DNA from: Rhodoblastus acidophilus
Lineage (GTDB): Bacteria > Pseudomonadota > Alphaproteobacteria > Rhizobiales > Beijerinckiaceae
Direction: 5' to 3'
DNA: 64,000 nt
Assembly (NCBI RefSeq): GCF_900187365.1
Contig: NZ_FYDG01000003.1
Coordinates: 186,001-250,000 of the forward strand
The stretch's first letter is position 1, and each line of letters begins with the position of its first letter. Below the pieces are notes generated by a model. That model was not told where the DNA came from and did no database searches. It saw nothing but the letters and a program-made list of their open reading frames with translations. The translations under genes were made by a program, and so were the position numbers. Positions 49,782 to 58,797 of this stretch are shown here, piece after piece.

Positions 49782-50786
49782 ATGCAAGCCACGTTCGACA
49801 TCATGTTCGCGGTCTTAGATCAGCACGTGGCAGCGACCTTCGTGCTCAATCGCGAAGGCCGAGTCATCGTCTGGAATCGCGCCTGCGCCGAACTCACCGG
49901 CCTACGCTCCAGCGAGGTTTTGGGAACGCGGGAGCATTGGAAAGGCTTCTACAGCGCCGAGCGCCCCTGCGTCGCCGACCTCGTGTTGAAGGACGCGGTC
50001 GAATGGGCGCCGGAATATTATGTCGCCTATTCCGATTCGCAGACGGCGAAGGGGGCGCTGGCGGTCGAATTCTGGTGCGACATTCCGCGCACCGGCCGGC
50101 GCTGCTATATCGCGGCCGAAGCCGGCGTCATCCACGGGCCGGCGGGGGAATTCATCGGCGTCATCGAGTCGGTCCGCGATCTGACTCACATCAAGACGGC
50201 CGAGGCGCGCCTGCGCGACCTCGCCGGCCTTGACGGCCTGACCGGCCTGCCCAACCGACGCACCTTCGACGAAACATTGGCGAGCGAGTGGCGCCGTGCG
50301 GTCCGCACGGGCGAACCGCTGTCGCTTCTGCTCCTCGACATCGACCATTTCAAAGGCTTCAACGACAATCTCGGCCATTGCTACGGCGATCAATGTCTTA
50401 CGACCGTCGCCGCGCTCATCGCCGGCGCGTTTCATCGCACGCGGGACCTGTCCGCCCGCTATGGCGGCGAGGAATTCGCCATCATCCTGCCGGCGACCAA
50501 CGCCGCCGGGGCCAGCGTCGCCGCGGAACGGGTGCGACGGGCCATCGAGCAAAAGGAAATCCGGCACCCCGCCAATTCCGCCAGCCCGTTCGTCACCGCC
50601 TCGGTCGGCCAGGCCACGGCCATTCCCTGCCAGCACTGCCGGCCGGACGATGTGCTCAAGCGCGCCGACGCGGCGCTCTACCGCGCCAAGGACCTCGGCC
50701 GCAATCGGGTGTTCGCGGATTGTCAGGCTGCGCCGCCGACCCCCCTTTGCGATGGCTCGGATCGGCGGTTGTGCTGCGGCGAATGA
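49782..50786 (+). CDS. PAS domain diguanylate cyclase
   Basis: A 334-residue protein that makes cyclic di-GMP. A PAS domain (VAATFVLNREGRVIVWNRACAELTGLRSSEVLG, about residues 20-130) is followed by a GGDEF domain starting at LDGLTGLPNRRTFDE. The active-site loop is RYGGEEF (about residues 226-232), so catalysis is expected. The CxxC-like PCQHCRP near the end is unusual. It has no membrane segment and probably senses a cytosolic signal. ATG 49782, with GGAG upstream, is preferred over TTG 49749. Confidence 0.88.
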   Translation: MQATFDIMFAVLDQHVAATFVLNREGRVIVWNRACAELTGLRSSEVLGTREHWKGFYSAERPCVADLVLKDAVEWAPEYYVAYSDSQTAKGALAVEFWCDIPRTGRRCYIAAEAGVIHGPAGEFIGVIESVRDLTHIKTAEARLRDLAGLDGLTGLPNRRTFDETLASEWRRAVRTGEPLSLLLLDIDHFKGFNDNLGHCYGDQCLTTVAALIAGAFHRTRDLSARYGGEEFAIILPATNAAGASVAAERVRRAIEQKEIRHPANSASPFVTASVGQATAIPCQHCRPDDVLKRADAALYRAKDLGRNRVFADCQAAPPTPLCDGSDRRLCCGE

Positions 50787-51068
50787 CGTGCGGCGACCGA
50801 TCTGTGAAAGCCGGCGGCCGCCCCTGACGACGGCTTGCCCGGCCGGGCGCGGCTGAACGGCGCCGCGCGCCGCCCCCTCCCTTAACGACAAGACCCCATG
50901 TTTCTTCGATAGCGTAAGCTGTGCGTTTACGGTTTATTTCAAAAGTCCGGACAACATCCTCTTAGGGCATGCCCAAAAAGATATCGCACGTTATAGAATT
51001 GTTCGGGTCAGGCTCCAAACGGAGCGGATCCAGTCCAATAATGTTTGAACAAACCCTATGAGAAACAG

Positions 51069-51680
51069 ATGGTTCTTCTTCGGAATGCAGAAAGCCGCAC
51101 GCGCGGTTTGAGGCGGTTCCCGGCCGATGCCGATGGCGCCGTCGCGCTGGAATTCGCCTTATTGGCCATGCCGTTGCTTGGTCTGATGCTGGTGATCCTT
51201 GAGGAAGGCCTCGACTTTTATATGCGGGCGCAGATGGATCGCGCGGCGCAGAAAATCGCGCGTCAGATCGCCACCGGCGCGATCCAGAACACGGGCTTCA
51301 ACAATGCGGCGATGACCCAGCAGAGTTTTATCGCCAATACGGTGTGCGGCGCGCTGCCCAATCTCGTGAATTGCAGCAAAGTGTTCGTCAGCGCGTCCAG
51401 CTTCATGCAGACGGCGTCGCCGACGCCTTATTACAGCTATGTTAATGGCGACCACACCGGCGTCACCGCGCCGGCCGTCGACAATACGAAGAATCCGTTC
51501 TGCCTCGGCAATGGCGGCTCCTACATGATGTTGCAGGTGAGCTATCTGGCGCCGCTGATCACCAGCTTCCTCAGCCAGGGGCCGATCGTGACCTACCAGG
51601 GCGCGAAATACCGGCAGATGACCTCGACGGTCGCGTTTCGCAACGAACCCTTCCCGACCCCGACCTATCCGGGCTGCTGA
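51069..51680 (+). CDS. TadE-like pilus assembly protein
   Basis: About 203 residues. The TadE signature is DADGAVALEFALLAMPLLGLMLVILEEGLDFYMRAQMDRAAQKIARQIATG: a Gly-Ala processing-like site, a Glu five residues later and a single hydrophobic helix. TadE-type minor pseudopilins are processed by prepilin peptidase and work in Flp/Tad pilus assembly. The frame can be extended to TTG 51045; ATG 51069 is chosen. No tadABC genes are in the window. Confidence 0.75.
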   Translation: MVLLRNAESRTRGLRRFPADADGAVALEFALLAMPLLGLMLVILEEGLDFYMRAQMDRAAQKIARQIATGAIQNTGFNNAAMTQQSFIANTVCGALPNLVNCSKVFVSASSFMQTASPTPYYSYVNGDHTGVTAPAVDNTKNPFCLGNGGSYMMLQVSYLAPLITSFLSQGPIVTYQGAKYRQMTSTVAFRNEPFPTPTYPGC

Positions 51681-51710
51681 CATCGGCCGAACCGGGCCAA
51701 GGAGGGGAAC

Positions 51711-52394
51711 ATGAGCGCGAAAAAGTTTGTCGCCTTTCTGCGCGACGGGGCGGCGATGGCGACGGTGGAATTTGCGCTGGTCAGCACCGTTCTGATCCTG
51801 TTGACGCTGGGCGCCTACGAAGTCTCCAACGCGATCTCGGCCAAGCGGCATCTCAACGAAGCCGTGTATTCGGTGGCGCAAATCATCTCCGAGACGCCCA
51901 ATCCGCCGGGCAGCCTCACTTACGAAGACGTGCAGATGGCCGCCGATTCCGCCATGATCGTCTTTCCCGAGGCGCTGGCGGCCAGCGCGCGCAAGGGCGC
52001 GAGTTGGTCGACGGAGGTCGGCATTACGATCTCGCATGTCGTCATGACCGCCGCCAATGCGCCTTGCGCCGCCAATTGCCAATATGTCGGCGCGGTCGCC
52101 TGGACCTGGGGCGCGCACAAGCGCCCCTGCGCGACGCCGATGACCTCCGCCGGAAGTAATGCGGCGCCGTTGACGTCGACCACCGTGCCGGACGATTCGC
52201 TCTCTCCGGGCGCGCTGACGCTGGTCGAGGCGAGCTACGCCTACCAGCCCACCGTGTTCAGCGGCCTGTTCAACTCCATCGCCATGAAAAGCGTCGCGGC
52301 GCTCAAGCCGCGCAACGTGCCGCCGTCGAGCTACATCAAATATGTGGCGGTCCCCGGCGACACCGGCGCCACAACCATTTGCAGCGGGTATTGA
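51711..52394 (+). CDS. TadE/TadF-like pilus assembly protein
   Basis: A 227-residue relative of the preceding protein: FLRDGAAMATVEFALVSTVLILLTLGAYEVSNAISAKRHLNEAVYSVAQIIS forms the TadE-like helix. The remainder is periplasmic with a cysteine-containing region (NAPCAANCQYVGA). It has GGAGG before the ATG. Its stop is one base before the TadG-like ATG. Confidence 0.75.
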   Translation: MSAKKFVAFLRDGAAMATVEFALVSTVLILLTLGAYEVSNAISAKRHLNEAVYSVAQIISETPNPPGSLTYEDVQMAADSAMIVFPEALAASARKGASWSTEVGITISHVVMTAANAPCAANCQYVGAVAWTWGAHKRPCATPMTSAGSNAAPLTSTTVPDDSLSPGALTLVEASYAYQPTVFSGLFNSIAMKSVAALKPRNVPPSSYIKYVAVPGDTGATTICSGY

Positions 52395-52395
52395 T

Positions 52396-53820
52396 ATGCT
52401 GAAATCCTTCGCCGCGCTCCTGCGCCAGTTTCGCCGCAACGACAGCGGCAATGTGTTCATCCTCACCGCGCTCGCCATTCTGCCGCTGGTCGGCCTCGTC
52501 GGCCTCGCCATGGATTATTCCTCGGGCCTGACGGCGCGCTCGCAGCTCGACGGCGCGCTCGACGCCGCCGTGATCAGCGCCATCGCCACCACGACCGCCG
52601 AAATCCAGAACGGCGTGGCCGCCAATACGGCGATCGCCGACGGCCAGGCCCAGGGCCTGAAGGATTTCAAAAGCAACGCCGGCAAATATGGAATCCTGGC
52701 GGGGCAAACGCCCGCCGTCACGGTCGCCGTCGACAACCAGAACATCAACGGTTCCGGCAGCTATCAGGCGACCATTCCGCTCAATTTCGGCAAGCTGTTC
52801 AACCTCGGCAGCTACAACGTCAACGGCTCGGCGCGTTCGACGCTGAAAATGCCGCAATATCTCGACTTCTATGTGATGGTGGACGTGTCGGCGTCGATGG
52901 GCGCCGCCGCCACCACCGGCGAGCAGGCGCGGCTCGCCAAGAAGAACCCGGACCAGAAAGCCGAATATCCCACCGGCTGCACGCTCGCCTGTCATTTCAC
53001 CACCTACAAGGCCTGCGACGGCAAGATGTGCCAGGGCTTCATCCTGACGCGCGCGAACGGCGACATCGCATCCATCTGCAAGACGACAGGCGCCAACAGT
53101 CCCTGCATCCAGTTGCGGCTCGACGCCATCGGCGTGGCCATGACCAATCTGCTTCAGGAGGCGAAGAAAGTTTCGGTGGCCAACGCGATCAGCAATGAAT
53201 TCCGCATCGGCATCTATCCGTTCATCGTCCACATGAACGGCAATTATCAGCCCATCTCCAACGACCTCACCGGCGTCGTGACCAACAAGGCCAACGGGAT
53301 CCCGAGCCTGCTCGACACCGGCGATTCCACCGGCGTCAACGCCTGGGACGGGACGCATATGGGCTCGGGCGGCACCAACATCAACAATGCGCTGAACGAG
53401 ATGTACAGCAAGCTGCCGACGACGCAGGGCACGGGCCTGAGCGCGAGCTCGACCAAGCCGTTTGTGTTCCTGATCACCGACGGCGCCCAGGACAACCAGA
53501 TCATGTATAATTCGGCGGGAAGCTGGAGCGGCTCCAACCACGCCACCACCCTCACGCCGTCCTATTGCACGACGCTGAAGACGCGCGCGACGCTGGCGAT
53601 CCTCTACGTGCCCTATGTCAAGATCACCAATCCCAACCCGAACTTCGCCGGCGACGAAGACGGCTACGCCAACAAGAACATCCCCAACATCGCGCCGTCG
53701 CTGAAGTCCTGCGCCACGCCGGGGCAATATTACACCGCCGAAACGCCGGAGGGCATCAATGCGGCGCTGCTGCAAATGTTCGCCAACGCGCTTCAGATCG
53801 CGCCGCGCCTGACCAACTGA
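52396..53820 (+). CDS. TadG-like protein with von Willebrand A domain
   Basis: A 474-residue protein. The N-terminus (FRRNDSGNVFILTALAILPLVGLVGLAMDYSSGLTARSQLDGALDAAVISA) is the TadG/Flp-pilus type membrane anchor. A von Willebrand A-like domain follows, with the MIDAS-type sequence DFYVMVDVSASMG (about residues 156-168) and FVFLITDGAQDN. It probably lies at the cell surface or periplasm and helps Tad pilus assembly. ATG 52396 follows the TadE-like stop by one base. Confidence 0.8.
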   Translation: MLKSFAALLRQFRRNDSGNVFILTALAILPLVGLVGLAMDYSSGLTARSQLDGALDAAVISAIATTTAEIQNGVAANTAIADGQAQGLKDFKSNAGKYGILAGQTPAVTVAVDNQNINGSGSYQATIPLNFGKLFNLGSYNVNGSARSTLKMPQYLDFYVMVDVSASMGAAATTGEQARLAKKNPDQKAEYPTGCTLACHFTTYKACDGKMCQGFILTRANGDIASICKTTGANSPCIQLRLDAIGVAMTNLLQEAKKVSVANAISNEFRIGIYPFIVHMNGNYQPISNDLTGVVTNKANGIPSLLDTGDSTGVNAWDGTHMGSGGTNINNALNEMYSKLPTTQGTGLSASSTKPFVFLITDGAQDNQIMYNSAGSWSGSNHATTLTPSYCTTLKTRATLAILYVPYVKITNPNPNFAGDEDGYANKNIPNIAPSLKSCATPGQYYTAETPEGINAALLQMFANALQIAPRLTN

Positions 53821-53914
53821 CCGGCCGCCCCCTCGCGGGGGCTTGTCCGAAAGCCGCGCAGACATTCCCCGGCGATGCGCTAGTCTGGCGCGTCCATAAC
53901 AAGGGGAGGATCGT

Positions 53915-54277
53915 ATGAAGCGTGGCGCATGGAGCGTCGTTCTGGCCGGATGCGCGGCGTTGGCCGCGCATCCCGCGTTGGCGGAAACGAAAGCCGCCAA
54001 ACCGATCCGCATCTGGAACCTGACGGCCAGCACGGTGACGGATTTCCGGCTGGCCAAGCCCGGCGCGGCGGATTTTGGCCCGAATCTGACGCTCGAAGAC
54101 GACGACAAGAGCATTGAGTTCGATGAACGGCTCAAGCTGCCGAAGCTCGAACCCGGCGTTTACGACGCCAAACTGACTCTTAAGGACGGCCGCTCCTGCC
54201 GGCTCGACGCGCTGACCATCGCCGCCGGCGCCGTCGTCAGCATCGAGGAAAAGGATTTGCGCGCCTGCGCCAAATGA
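53915..54277 (+). CDS. small periplasmic protein
   Basis: A 120-residue protein with a signal peptide (MKRGAWSVVLAGCAALAAHPALAE). The mature part is beta-rich (IRIWNLTASTVTDFRLAKPGAADFGPNLTLEDDDKSIEFDERLKLPKLEPGVYDAKLTLKDGRSC). It carries two cysteines near the C-terminus that could pair. It lies 49 bases upstream of a histidine kinase on the same strand, so it may be its periplasmic partner. No family assigned. Confidence 0.7.
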   Translation: MKRGAWSVVLAGCAALAAHPALAETKAAKPIRIWNLTASTVTDFRLAKPGAADFGPNLTLEDDDKSIEFDERLKLPKLEPGVYDAKLTLKDGRSCRLDALTIAAGAVVSIEEKDLRACAK

Positions 54278-54326
54278 ACCGTCGGCGCGGGCCGGACAAT
54301 CCGGGCCGGAAGCAGGGGAGGCCGCC

Positions 54327-55667
54327 ATGTCGCTCAAGCTGAGAATCGATCTGCTGATCGGCCTGCTGCTTGTGCTCGGCCTCGCCGCCGACGTCGGCCG
54401 CATGGTGATGGCGGCGGGATTGCGCGTGCGCATCGAGAACGAAAGCATGACGCGCATCACCCGCGCCTTCATCGCCTCCAGTCTCGCCAACGCGCCCGAG
54501 GACGCGGCGAATGGCGAGCGGATGCAGCGCCTCGCCGCCAGCCTGACCGATCTGCGCCACGTCCAGGTGCGCTTCTCGGCGCAGCCTGAGATGGCGGCGG
54601 TCGAAGCGCCGCCGGACGAGAGCCGTCTCGCCGCGCCGCAATGGTTTTATGCGCTGGTCGGCGCCCGCCCCGAAAGCGTCGTCGTGCCGGTGCTGCGCGA
54701 CGGCCGGCGCCTCGGCGCCTTCCTGATCGCGGGCGATCCCGCCGACGAGGTCAACGAGGTCTGGCAGGATGTCAAAACGCTGGGCGCCATCGGCGGGCTG
54801 ATGGTGCTGGCGCTGATGCTCGGCGCCAGCGCCATTGTCGCGCGCACGCTCGCCCCGCTGGAAACCTATGGCCGCGCGCTCGGCCGGCTGCGCGACGGCG
54901 ATTACGCCGTGCGGGCCGAGGCGCGCGGCTCGCCGGAATTCGTCGATCTCTGCGCCAAGCTCAACGCTTTGGCCGAGGCGCTCGCCCGGCTGTCCGACGA
55001 AAAGCGCGACCTGTTCCACCGGCTGATGAATGCGCAGGAGCAGGAGCGCAAGGCGATGGCGCATGACCTGCACGACGAGATCGGCCCGCATCTGTTCGCC
55101 CTGCGCGCCAACGCCGCCCTGCTGCGCGGCGCGGCGGAGCAGGCCGGTTTCTCCGATCTCGCGGCCCGCGCCGGCGCGATCTGCGGCCAGATCGAGACCT
55201 TGCAGGAAACCAACCGGCGGATTTTGCGGCGCCTGCGCCCGCCGGCGCTCGACGATCTCGGCGTCGGGCCGGCGCTGCGCAGCCTGGTCGAGGGCTGGCG
55301 CGAAACCCAGCCTGACGTGCGCATCGACCTTGTCCTGCCCGAAAATTTCGAGATCGCCGACCAGGACCAGCGTCTGGCGGTTTACCGCCTCGTTCAGGAG
55401 GCGCTGACCAATGTGTTCCGCCATGCCGGCGCGCATCGCGCCGAAATCGCGCTCGAACGCGACGAGGCCGGCCAGATTCGCGTGCGGGTGGACGACGATG
55501 GCGCCGGCCTCGGCCCCGACAGCGTGATCGGCCTGGGACTGGCGGGGATGCGCGAGCGCGCGCGCGGCCTCGGCGGCGAGGTCCATCTCGGCCGGGCCGC
55601 GCTCGGCGGCTGCCGGGTGGAGGCGGTCCTGCCGCCGCACGTCGCCCTTACGCGGGAACAGCCTTGA
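54327..55667 (+). CDS. membrane sensor histidine kinase, NarX/LytS-like class
   Basis: A 446-residue kinase. Two membrane segments (about 7-30 and 155-175) enclose a periplasmic sensor domain; a HAMP linker follows (TLAPLETYGRALGRLRDGDYAVRAEARGSPEF). The HisKA_3 phosphoacceptor is His246 in MAHDLHDEIGPHL. The HATPase domain has RLVQEALTNVFRHAGA and DDGAGLG...GLGLAGMRERA. No response regulator gene lies next to it. A strong GGGGAGG ribosome site precedes the ATG. Its end overlaps the convergent exchanger gene by 20 bases. Confidence 0.88.
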   Translation: MSLKLRIDLLIGLLLVLGLAADVGRMVMAAGLRVRIENESMTRITRAFIASSLANAPEDAANGERMQRLAASLTDLRHVQVRFSAQPEMAAVEAPPDESRLAAPQWFYALVGARPESVVVPVLRDGRRLGAFLIAGDPADEVNEVWQDVKTLGAIGGLMVLALMLGASAIVARTLAPLETYGRALGRLRDGDYAVRAEARGSPEFVDLCAKLNALAEALARLSDEKRDLFHRLMNAQEQERKAMAHDLHDEIGPHLFALRANAALLRGAAEQAGFSDLAARAGAICGQIETLQETNRRILRRLRPPALDDLGVGPALRSLVEGWRETQPDVRIDLVLPENFEIADQDQRLAVYRLVQEALTNVFRHAGAHRAEIALERDEAGQIRVRVDDDGAGLGPDSVIGLGLAGMRERARGLGGEVHLGRAALGGCRVEAVLPPHVALTREQP

Positions 55668-56655
55668 AAATCAACGCGCCCGCGAACACAGCGTAGATCA
55701 GGCTCGAACGCGCCAGCTGCGCGCCCCCAACCTTGCCGCGCCGGAACAGCAGGAACAGCCAGGCCGTGGCCAGCAGCGTGACGCTGGCGGCGAGGATCAG
55801 CGCGCCTTCGAAACGCCAGGGCGTGAAGAACAGGCCGAACGCGGTCGGAACCGTGGACTGGATCATCATGGAGCCGCTGATATTGGCCAGCGCCAGCCGC
55901 TCCTTGCCCTGCTGCACCCAGATGACCGCGTTCAGCGTCTCCGGCATTTCCGTGGCGACGGGAGACAGCAGCAGCGCCGCGAGTTGCGGCGGCAAGCCGA
56001 GGGCGGGGCCGATCACGTCGAGCTGCGCCACGAAAATCCGCGACGCCGCGAACACCACGACCAGCGCGACGCCGGATTGCAGCGCCGCCCAGAACAGGCT
56101 CGGCTGCTCGTCATGTGGCCTGAACCGCAGCGGCTCCAGACCGTCGCAATCGTGCAGCTCGCCGTCGGTCTTCAGCTCTTTCCAGACATAGAGCGCATAG
56201 CCGCCGAGGAACGCCAGGCCCAGCCAGGCCTTGCCGGGGAAATCCAGCAGGCCGGCGAGCAGGCTGCACAGGAAGATCGCCATGAACCAGCCCTGGTCGT
56301 GGCTGAGCCGGACGCAGTCGGCGTCCACCGCCGTCTTCTTCTTCACCAGCGGGTTGCGCGATCCCAGCAGGATCAGGCCGACGACCCCGTAAGCCAAAGT
56401 GCTCAACGCGAGCGGGCCGCCGAGCGCGGCGCCCACGCCAATGTCCTTTTGCGCGGGATTGTCGCCGAAGGCCACGGCGACGAGGGTGACGACGCTTTCC
56501 GGCAAGGCGGTGCCGAAGGCGGCGAGAATCGTCCCGGTCGCGGTCTGGGTGACGCTGAGGCGATGCCCCAGCCATTCCACGGCGTTCACGAACAATTCGC
56601 AGGAAAAATAAATGACGAGCGCGGAGCCCACCAGCAACAGCAGCGTGACGACCAT
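55648..56655 (-). CDS. CaCA-family cation exchanger
   Basis: A 335-residue inner-membrane Na+/Ca2+- or Ca2+/H+-type exchanger with two inverted alpha repeats: FGTALPESVVTLVAVAFGDNPAQKDIGVGAALGGPLALSTLAY and SPVATEMPETLNAVIWVQQGKERLALANISGSMMIQSTVP, each with the key PE. About ten helices are expected. ATG 56655 gives the normal N-terminus; the longer frame from 56952 adds a basic, non-conserved extension. It is the last non-vnf gene before vnfA. Confidence 0.85.
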   Translation of the reverse strand: MVVTLLLLVGSALVIYFSCELFVNAVEWLGHRLSVTQTATGTILAAFGTALPESVVTLVAVAFGDNPAQKDIGVGAALGGPLALSTLAYGVVGLILLGSRNPLVKKKTAVDADCVRLSHDQGWFMAIFLCSLLAGLLDFPGKAWLGLAFLGGYALYVWKELKTDGELHDCDGLEPLRFRPHDEQPSLFWAALQSGVALVVVFAASRIFVAQLDVIGPALGLPPQLAALLLSPVATEMPETLNAVIWVQQGKERLALANISGSMMIQSTVPTAFGLFFTPWRFEGALILAASVTLLATAWLFLLFRRGKVGGAQLARSSLIYAVFAGALIFKAVPA

Positions 56656-56953
56656 AATACAGTCCAAGCCGGGCTGGCGCCGATGACGCCGACGCGCCCC
56701 GGCTCTTTGGGCGTCGGCGTCAAAGGTCTGGCCAGCAGTCCGGTCTGAACCGGCTCTGTTGATCGCGCCACGCCTCGATGCGGACGAGGCGATGATGTTG
56801 ACGCGACCCCTCTCGTTGCGAGAGGCGGCTACTCCCCAATGACGCGGCAGCCAATAGCAAAGCTCAGGGCCGTCGGCAATGTTTTTGCGCGCCGCGCCGC
56901 CGTCGTTCTCGCGGGCGTCGCCGCCCGGCCGCCGCGGAAGCAGGCTGCTCATT

Positions 56954-56970
56954 ATGTAAGCAAATTACAT
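56954..56970. promoter_or_regulatory. dyad upstream of the vnfA sigma-54 promoter
   Basis: ATGTAA and TTACAT are a perfect 6-bp inverted repeat around GCAAA, centred about 112 bp before the predicted vnfA transcription start. The distance suits an activator site. It is one base shorter than the NifA site TGT-N10-ACA (here TGT-N9-ACA), so the binding protein is uncertain. Confidence 0.4.
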
Positions 56971-57047
56971 TTATATGTTTTTTGGTTGAGATTGCAATGT
57001 TATGCGAAGAATAGATGTCGCCTTCCTATATGTTGCGGAAACCGGAA

Positions 57048-57063
57048 TGGCGTGGAATTTGCT
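57048..57063 (+). promoter_or_regulatory. sigma-54 (-24/-12) promoter of vnfA
   Basis: TGGCGTGGAATTTGCT fits the consensus TGGCACG-N4-TTGCT, with the invariant GG and GC ten bases apart. Transcription should start near 57074. It overlaps frames that would start vnfA at 57002 or 57047, so those starts are unlikely. Confidence 0.75.
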
Positions 57064-57133
57064 TGGATGTGATCGCGCCCCGGAGCAACGGGGCGCGGAC
57101 GGTTCGGGCCGGCCGCAGGAGATGGGACAGAGC

Positions 57134-58762
57134 ATGGGGCGCAACATGTCGGCAAGCGGCGATGTGGACGACGATCTCGAGGATTTTTCGCATTGTTTCA
57201 CCGGCGAGTGCCGGATCAACGTCCTGCCGACGCTGTACAAGGTCAGCCAGGTGATCGCCGAGAGCGAGGACCTCGAACATTCGCTCGACATTATCCTGAC
57301 CATCATGCGCAAGCGGCTGAAGATAACCCGCGGCGCGGTGACGCTTTACGATCGCAGCACGGAAACCATTTCCATCCATCGCAGCTTCGGCCTCAGCGAC
57401 GTTGAAAAGTCGCGCGGCGTCTATTCGCCGGGCGAGGGCATCACCGGCGAAGTGGTCGAATCCGGCGTGCCGATCATGGCGCCGCATATCGCCGACGATT
57501 CCCGGTTCCTCGACCGCACCAAGGCGCATGGCGACGGCGCCGGCCTCAACGCCTCGTTCTTCTGCGTGCCGATCACCCACGCCAAGAAAGTGCTGGGCGC
57601 CATTTCGGCGGAGCGCGTCTATCACAACCGCAACCTGCTCAAGCAGGACATGGAGCTGATGGCGACGCTCGGCTCGATGATTGCGCCGGCGGTCGAACTC
57701 TACATGCTCGAAAACGTCGATAAGGTGCGGCTCGAAAACGAGAACCGCCGCCTGCGCAGCGAGCTGAAGCAGAAATACAAGCCGGAAAACATCATCGGCA
57801 ATTCCAAGCCGATGCAGGACATCTACCAGCTGATCGAGAAGGTCTCGGCCACCAAGGCGACCGTGCTGGTGCTGGGCGAGAGCGGCGTCGGCAAGGAGCT
57901 GGTCGCCAGCGCTATCCACTACAGCAGCCCCGCCGCCGACGGTCCGTTTGTGGTGTTCAATTGCGCGGCCCTGCCGGAAAGCATTGTCGAAAGCGAATTG
58001 TTCGGCCACGAGAAGGGCGCGTTCACCGGCGCCGTCGCGCAGCGCAAGGGCCGGTTCGAAATGGCCGACGGCGGCACGATCTTCCTCGACGAGGTCGGCG
58101 AACTCAGCCTGCCGTTGCAGGCGAAACTTTTGCGCGTATTGCAGCAGAAAACTTTTGAACGCGTCGGCGGCTCGAAGCCGGTGCGGGTCGATCTGCGCAT
58201 CATCGCGGCCACCAACCGCGACCTGCCCGACATGATCGCCAAGGGCAATTTCCGCGAGGATTTGTTCTATCGGCTCAACGTCTTCCCGATCACGATTCCG
58301 CCGCTGCGCGAACGCTCCAGCGACGTCATCCTGCTGGCCGATCATTTCGTGATGAAAAGCGCGCAGGAAATGAGCAAGGAGGTCAAGCGCATTTCCACGC
58401 CCGCGCTCAACATGCTGATGGCGTACCATTGGCCGGGCAATGTGCGCGAGCTGGAGAACGTCATTGAGCGCGCGGTGATCCTCGCCGACGACGGCGTGAT
58501 CCACGGCTATAACCTGCCGCCGTCGCTGCAGACGTCGGCCGAAACGGGCGCCAGCTTCGGCTGCGGGCTGGAGGCGAAAATCCAGGCGGTCGAATATGAG
58601 ATGATCGTCGAGGCGCTGAAGAACCACAACGGCAACACGACGGAAGCCGCCAAGGAGCTGGGTCTCACCCGCCGCATCCTCGGGCTGCGCATGGAAAAAT
58701 ACAACATCAACTACAAAACGTACCGCCGCAGCGCGGCCGGCGAAACCGGATCGCATTCCTGA
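57134..58762 (+). CDS. vnfA: sigma-54-dependent activator of vanadium nitrogenase genes
   Basis: A 542-residue activator. The N-terminal Cys-containing segment [13 protein letters not shown] (Cys21, Cys26) and GAF domain (about 35-190) probably sense iron-sulphur or metal status. The central AAA+ domain has Walker [15 protein letters not shown] for sigma-54 contact, and FLDEVGEL. The C-terminal HTH reads [23 protein letters not shown]. Strong resemblance to Azotobacter VnfA through the whole length. I place the start at ATG 57134, 12 bases after AGGAG, since the promoter at 57048 excludes earlier starts; 57122 or 57146 are possible. It likely activates both divergent vnf promoters downstream. 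Confidence 0.9.
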   Translation: MGRNMSASGDVDDDLEDFSHCFTGECRINVLPTLYKVSQVIAESEDLEHSLDIILTIMRKRLKITRGAVTLYDRSTETISIHRSFGLSDVEKSRGVYSPGEGITGEVVESGVPIMAPHIADDSRFLDRTKAHGDGAGLNASFFCVPITHAKKVLGAISAERVYHNRNLLKQDMELMATLGSMIAPAVELYMLENVDKVRLENENRRLRSELKQKYKPENIIGNSKPMQDIYQLIEKVSATKATVLVLGESGVGKELVASAIHYSSPAADGPFVVFNCAALPESIVESELFGHEKGAFTGAVAQRKGRFEMADGGTIFLDEVGELSLPLQAKLLRVLQQKTFERVGGSKPVRVDLRIIAATNRDLPDMIAKGNFREDLFYRLNVFPITIPPLRERSSDVILLADHFVMKSAQEMSKEVKRISTPALNMLMAYHWPGNVRELENVIERAVILADDGVIHGYNLPPSLQTSAETGASFGCGLEAKIQAVEYEMIVEALKNHNGNTTEAAKELGLTRRILGLRMEKYNINYKTYRRSAAGETGSHS

Positions 58763-58797
58763 CGCGGATTTGCGTCGCTATTGGATTGGAGCGTGAC

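Noticed and set aside
54327-55667. Methanol-type MxaY assignment of the histidine kinase
   Set aside because: General similarity to NarX-class kinases is clear, but no methanol oxidation genes or MxaB-type regulator are nearby, so the specific name is not justified.
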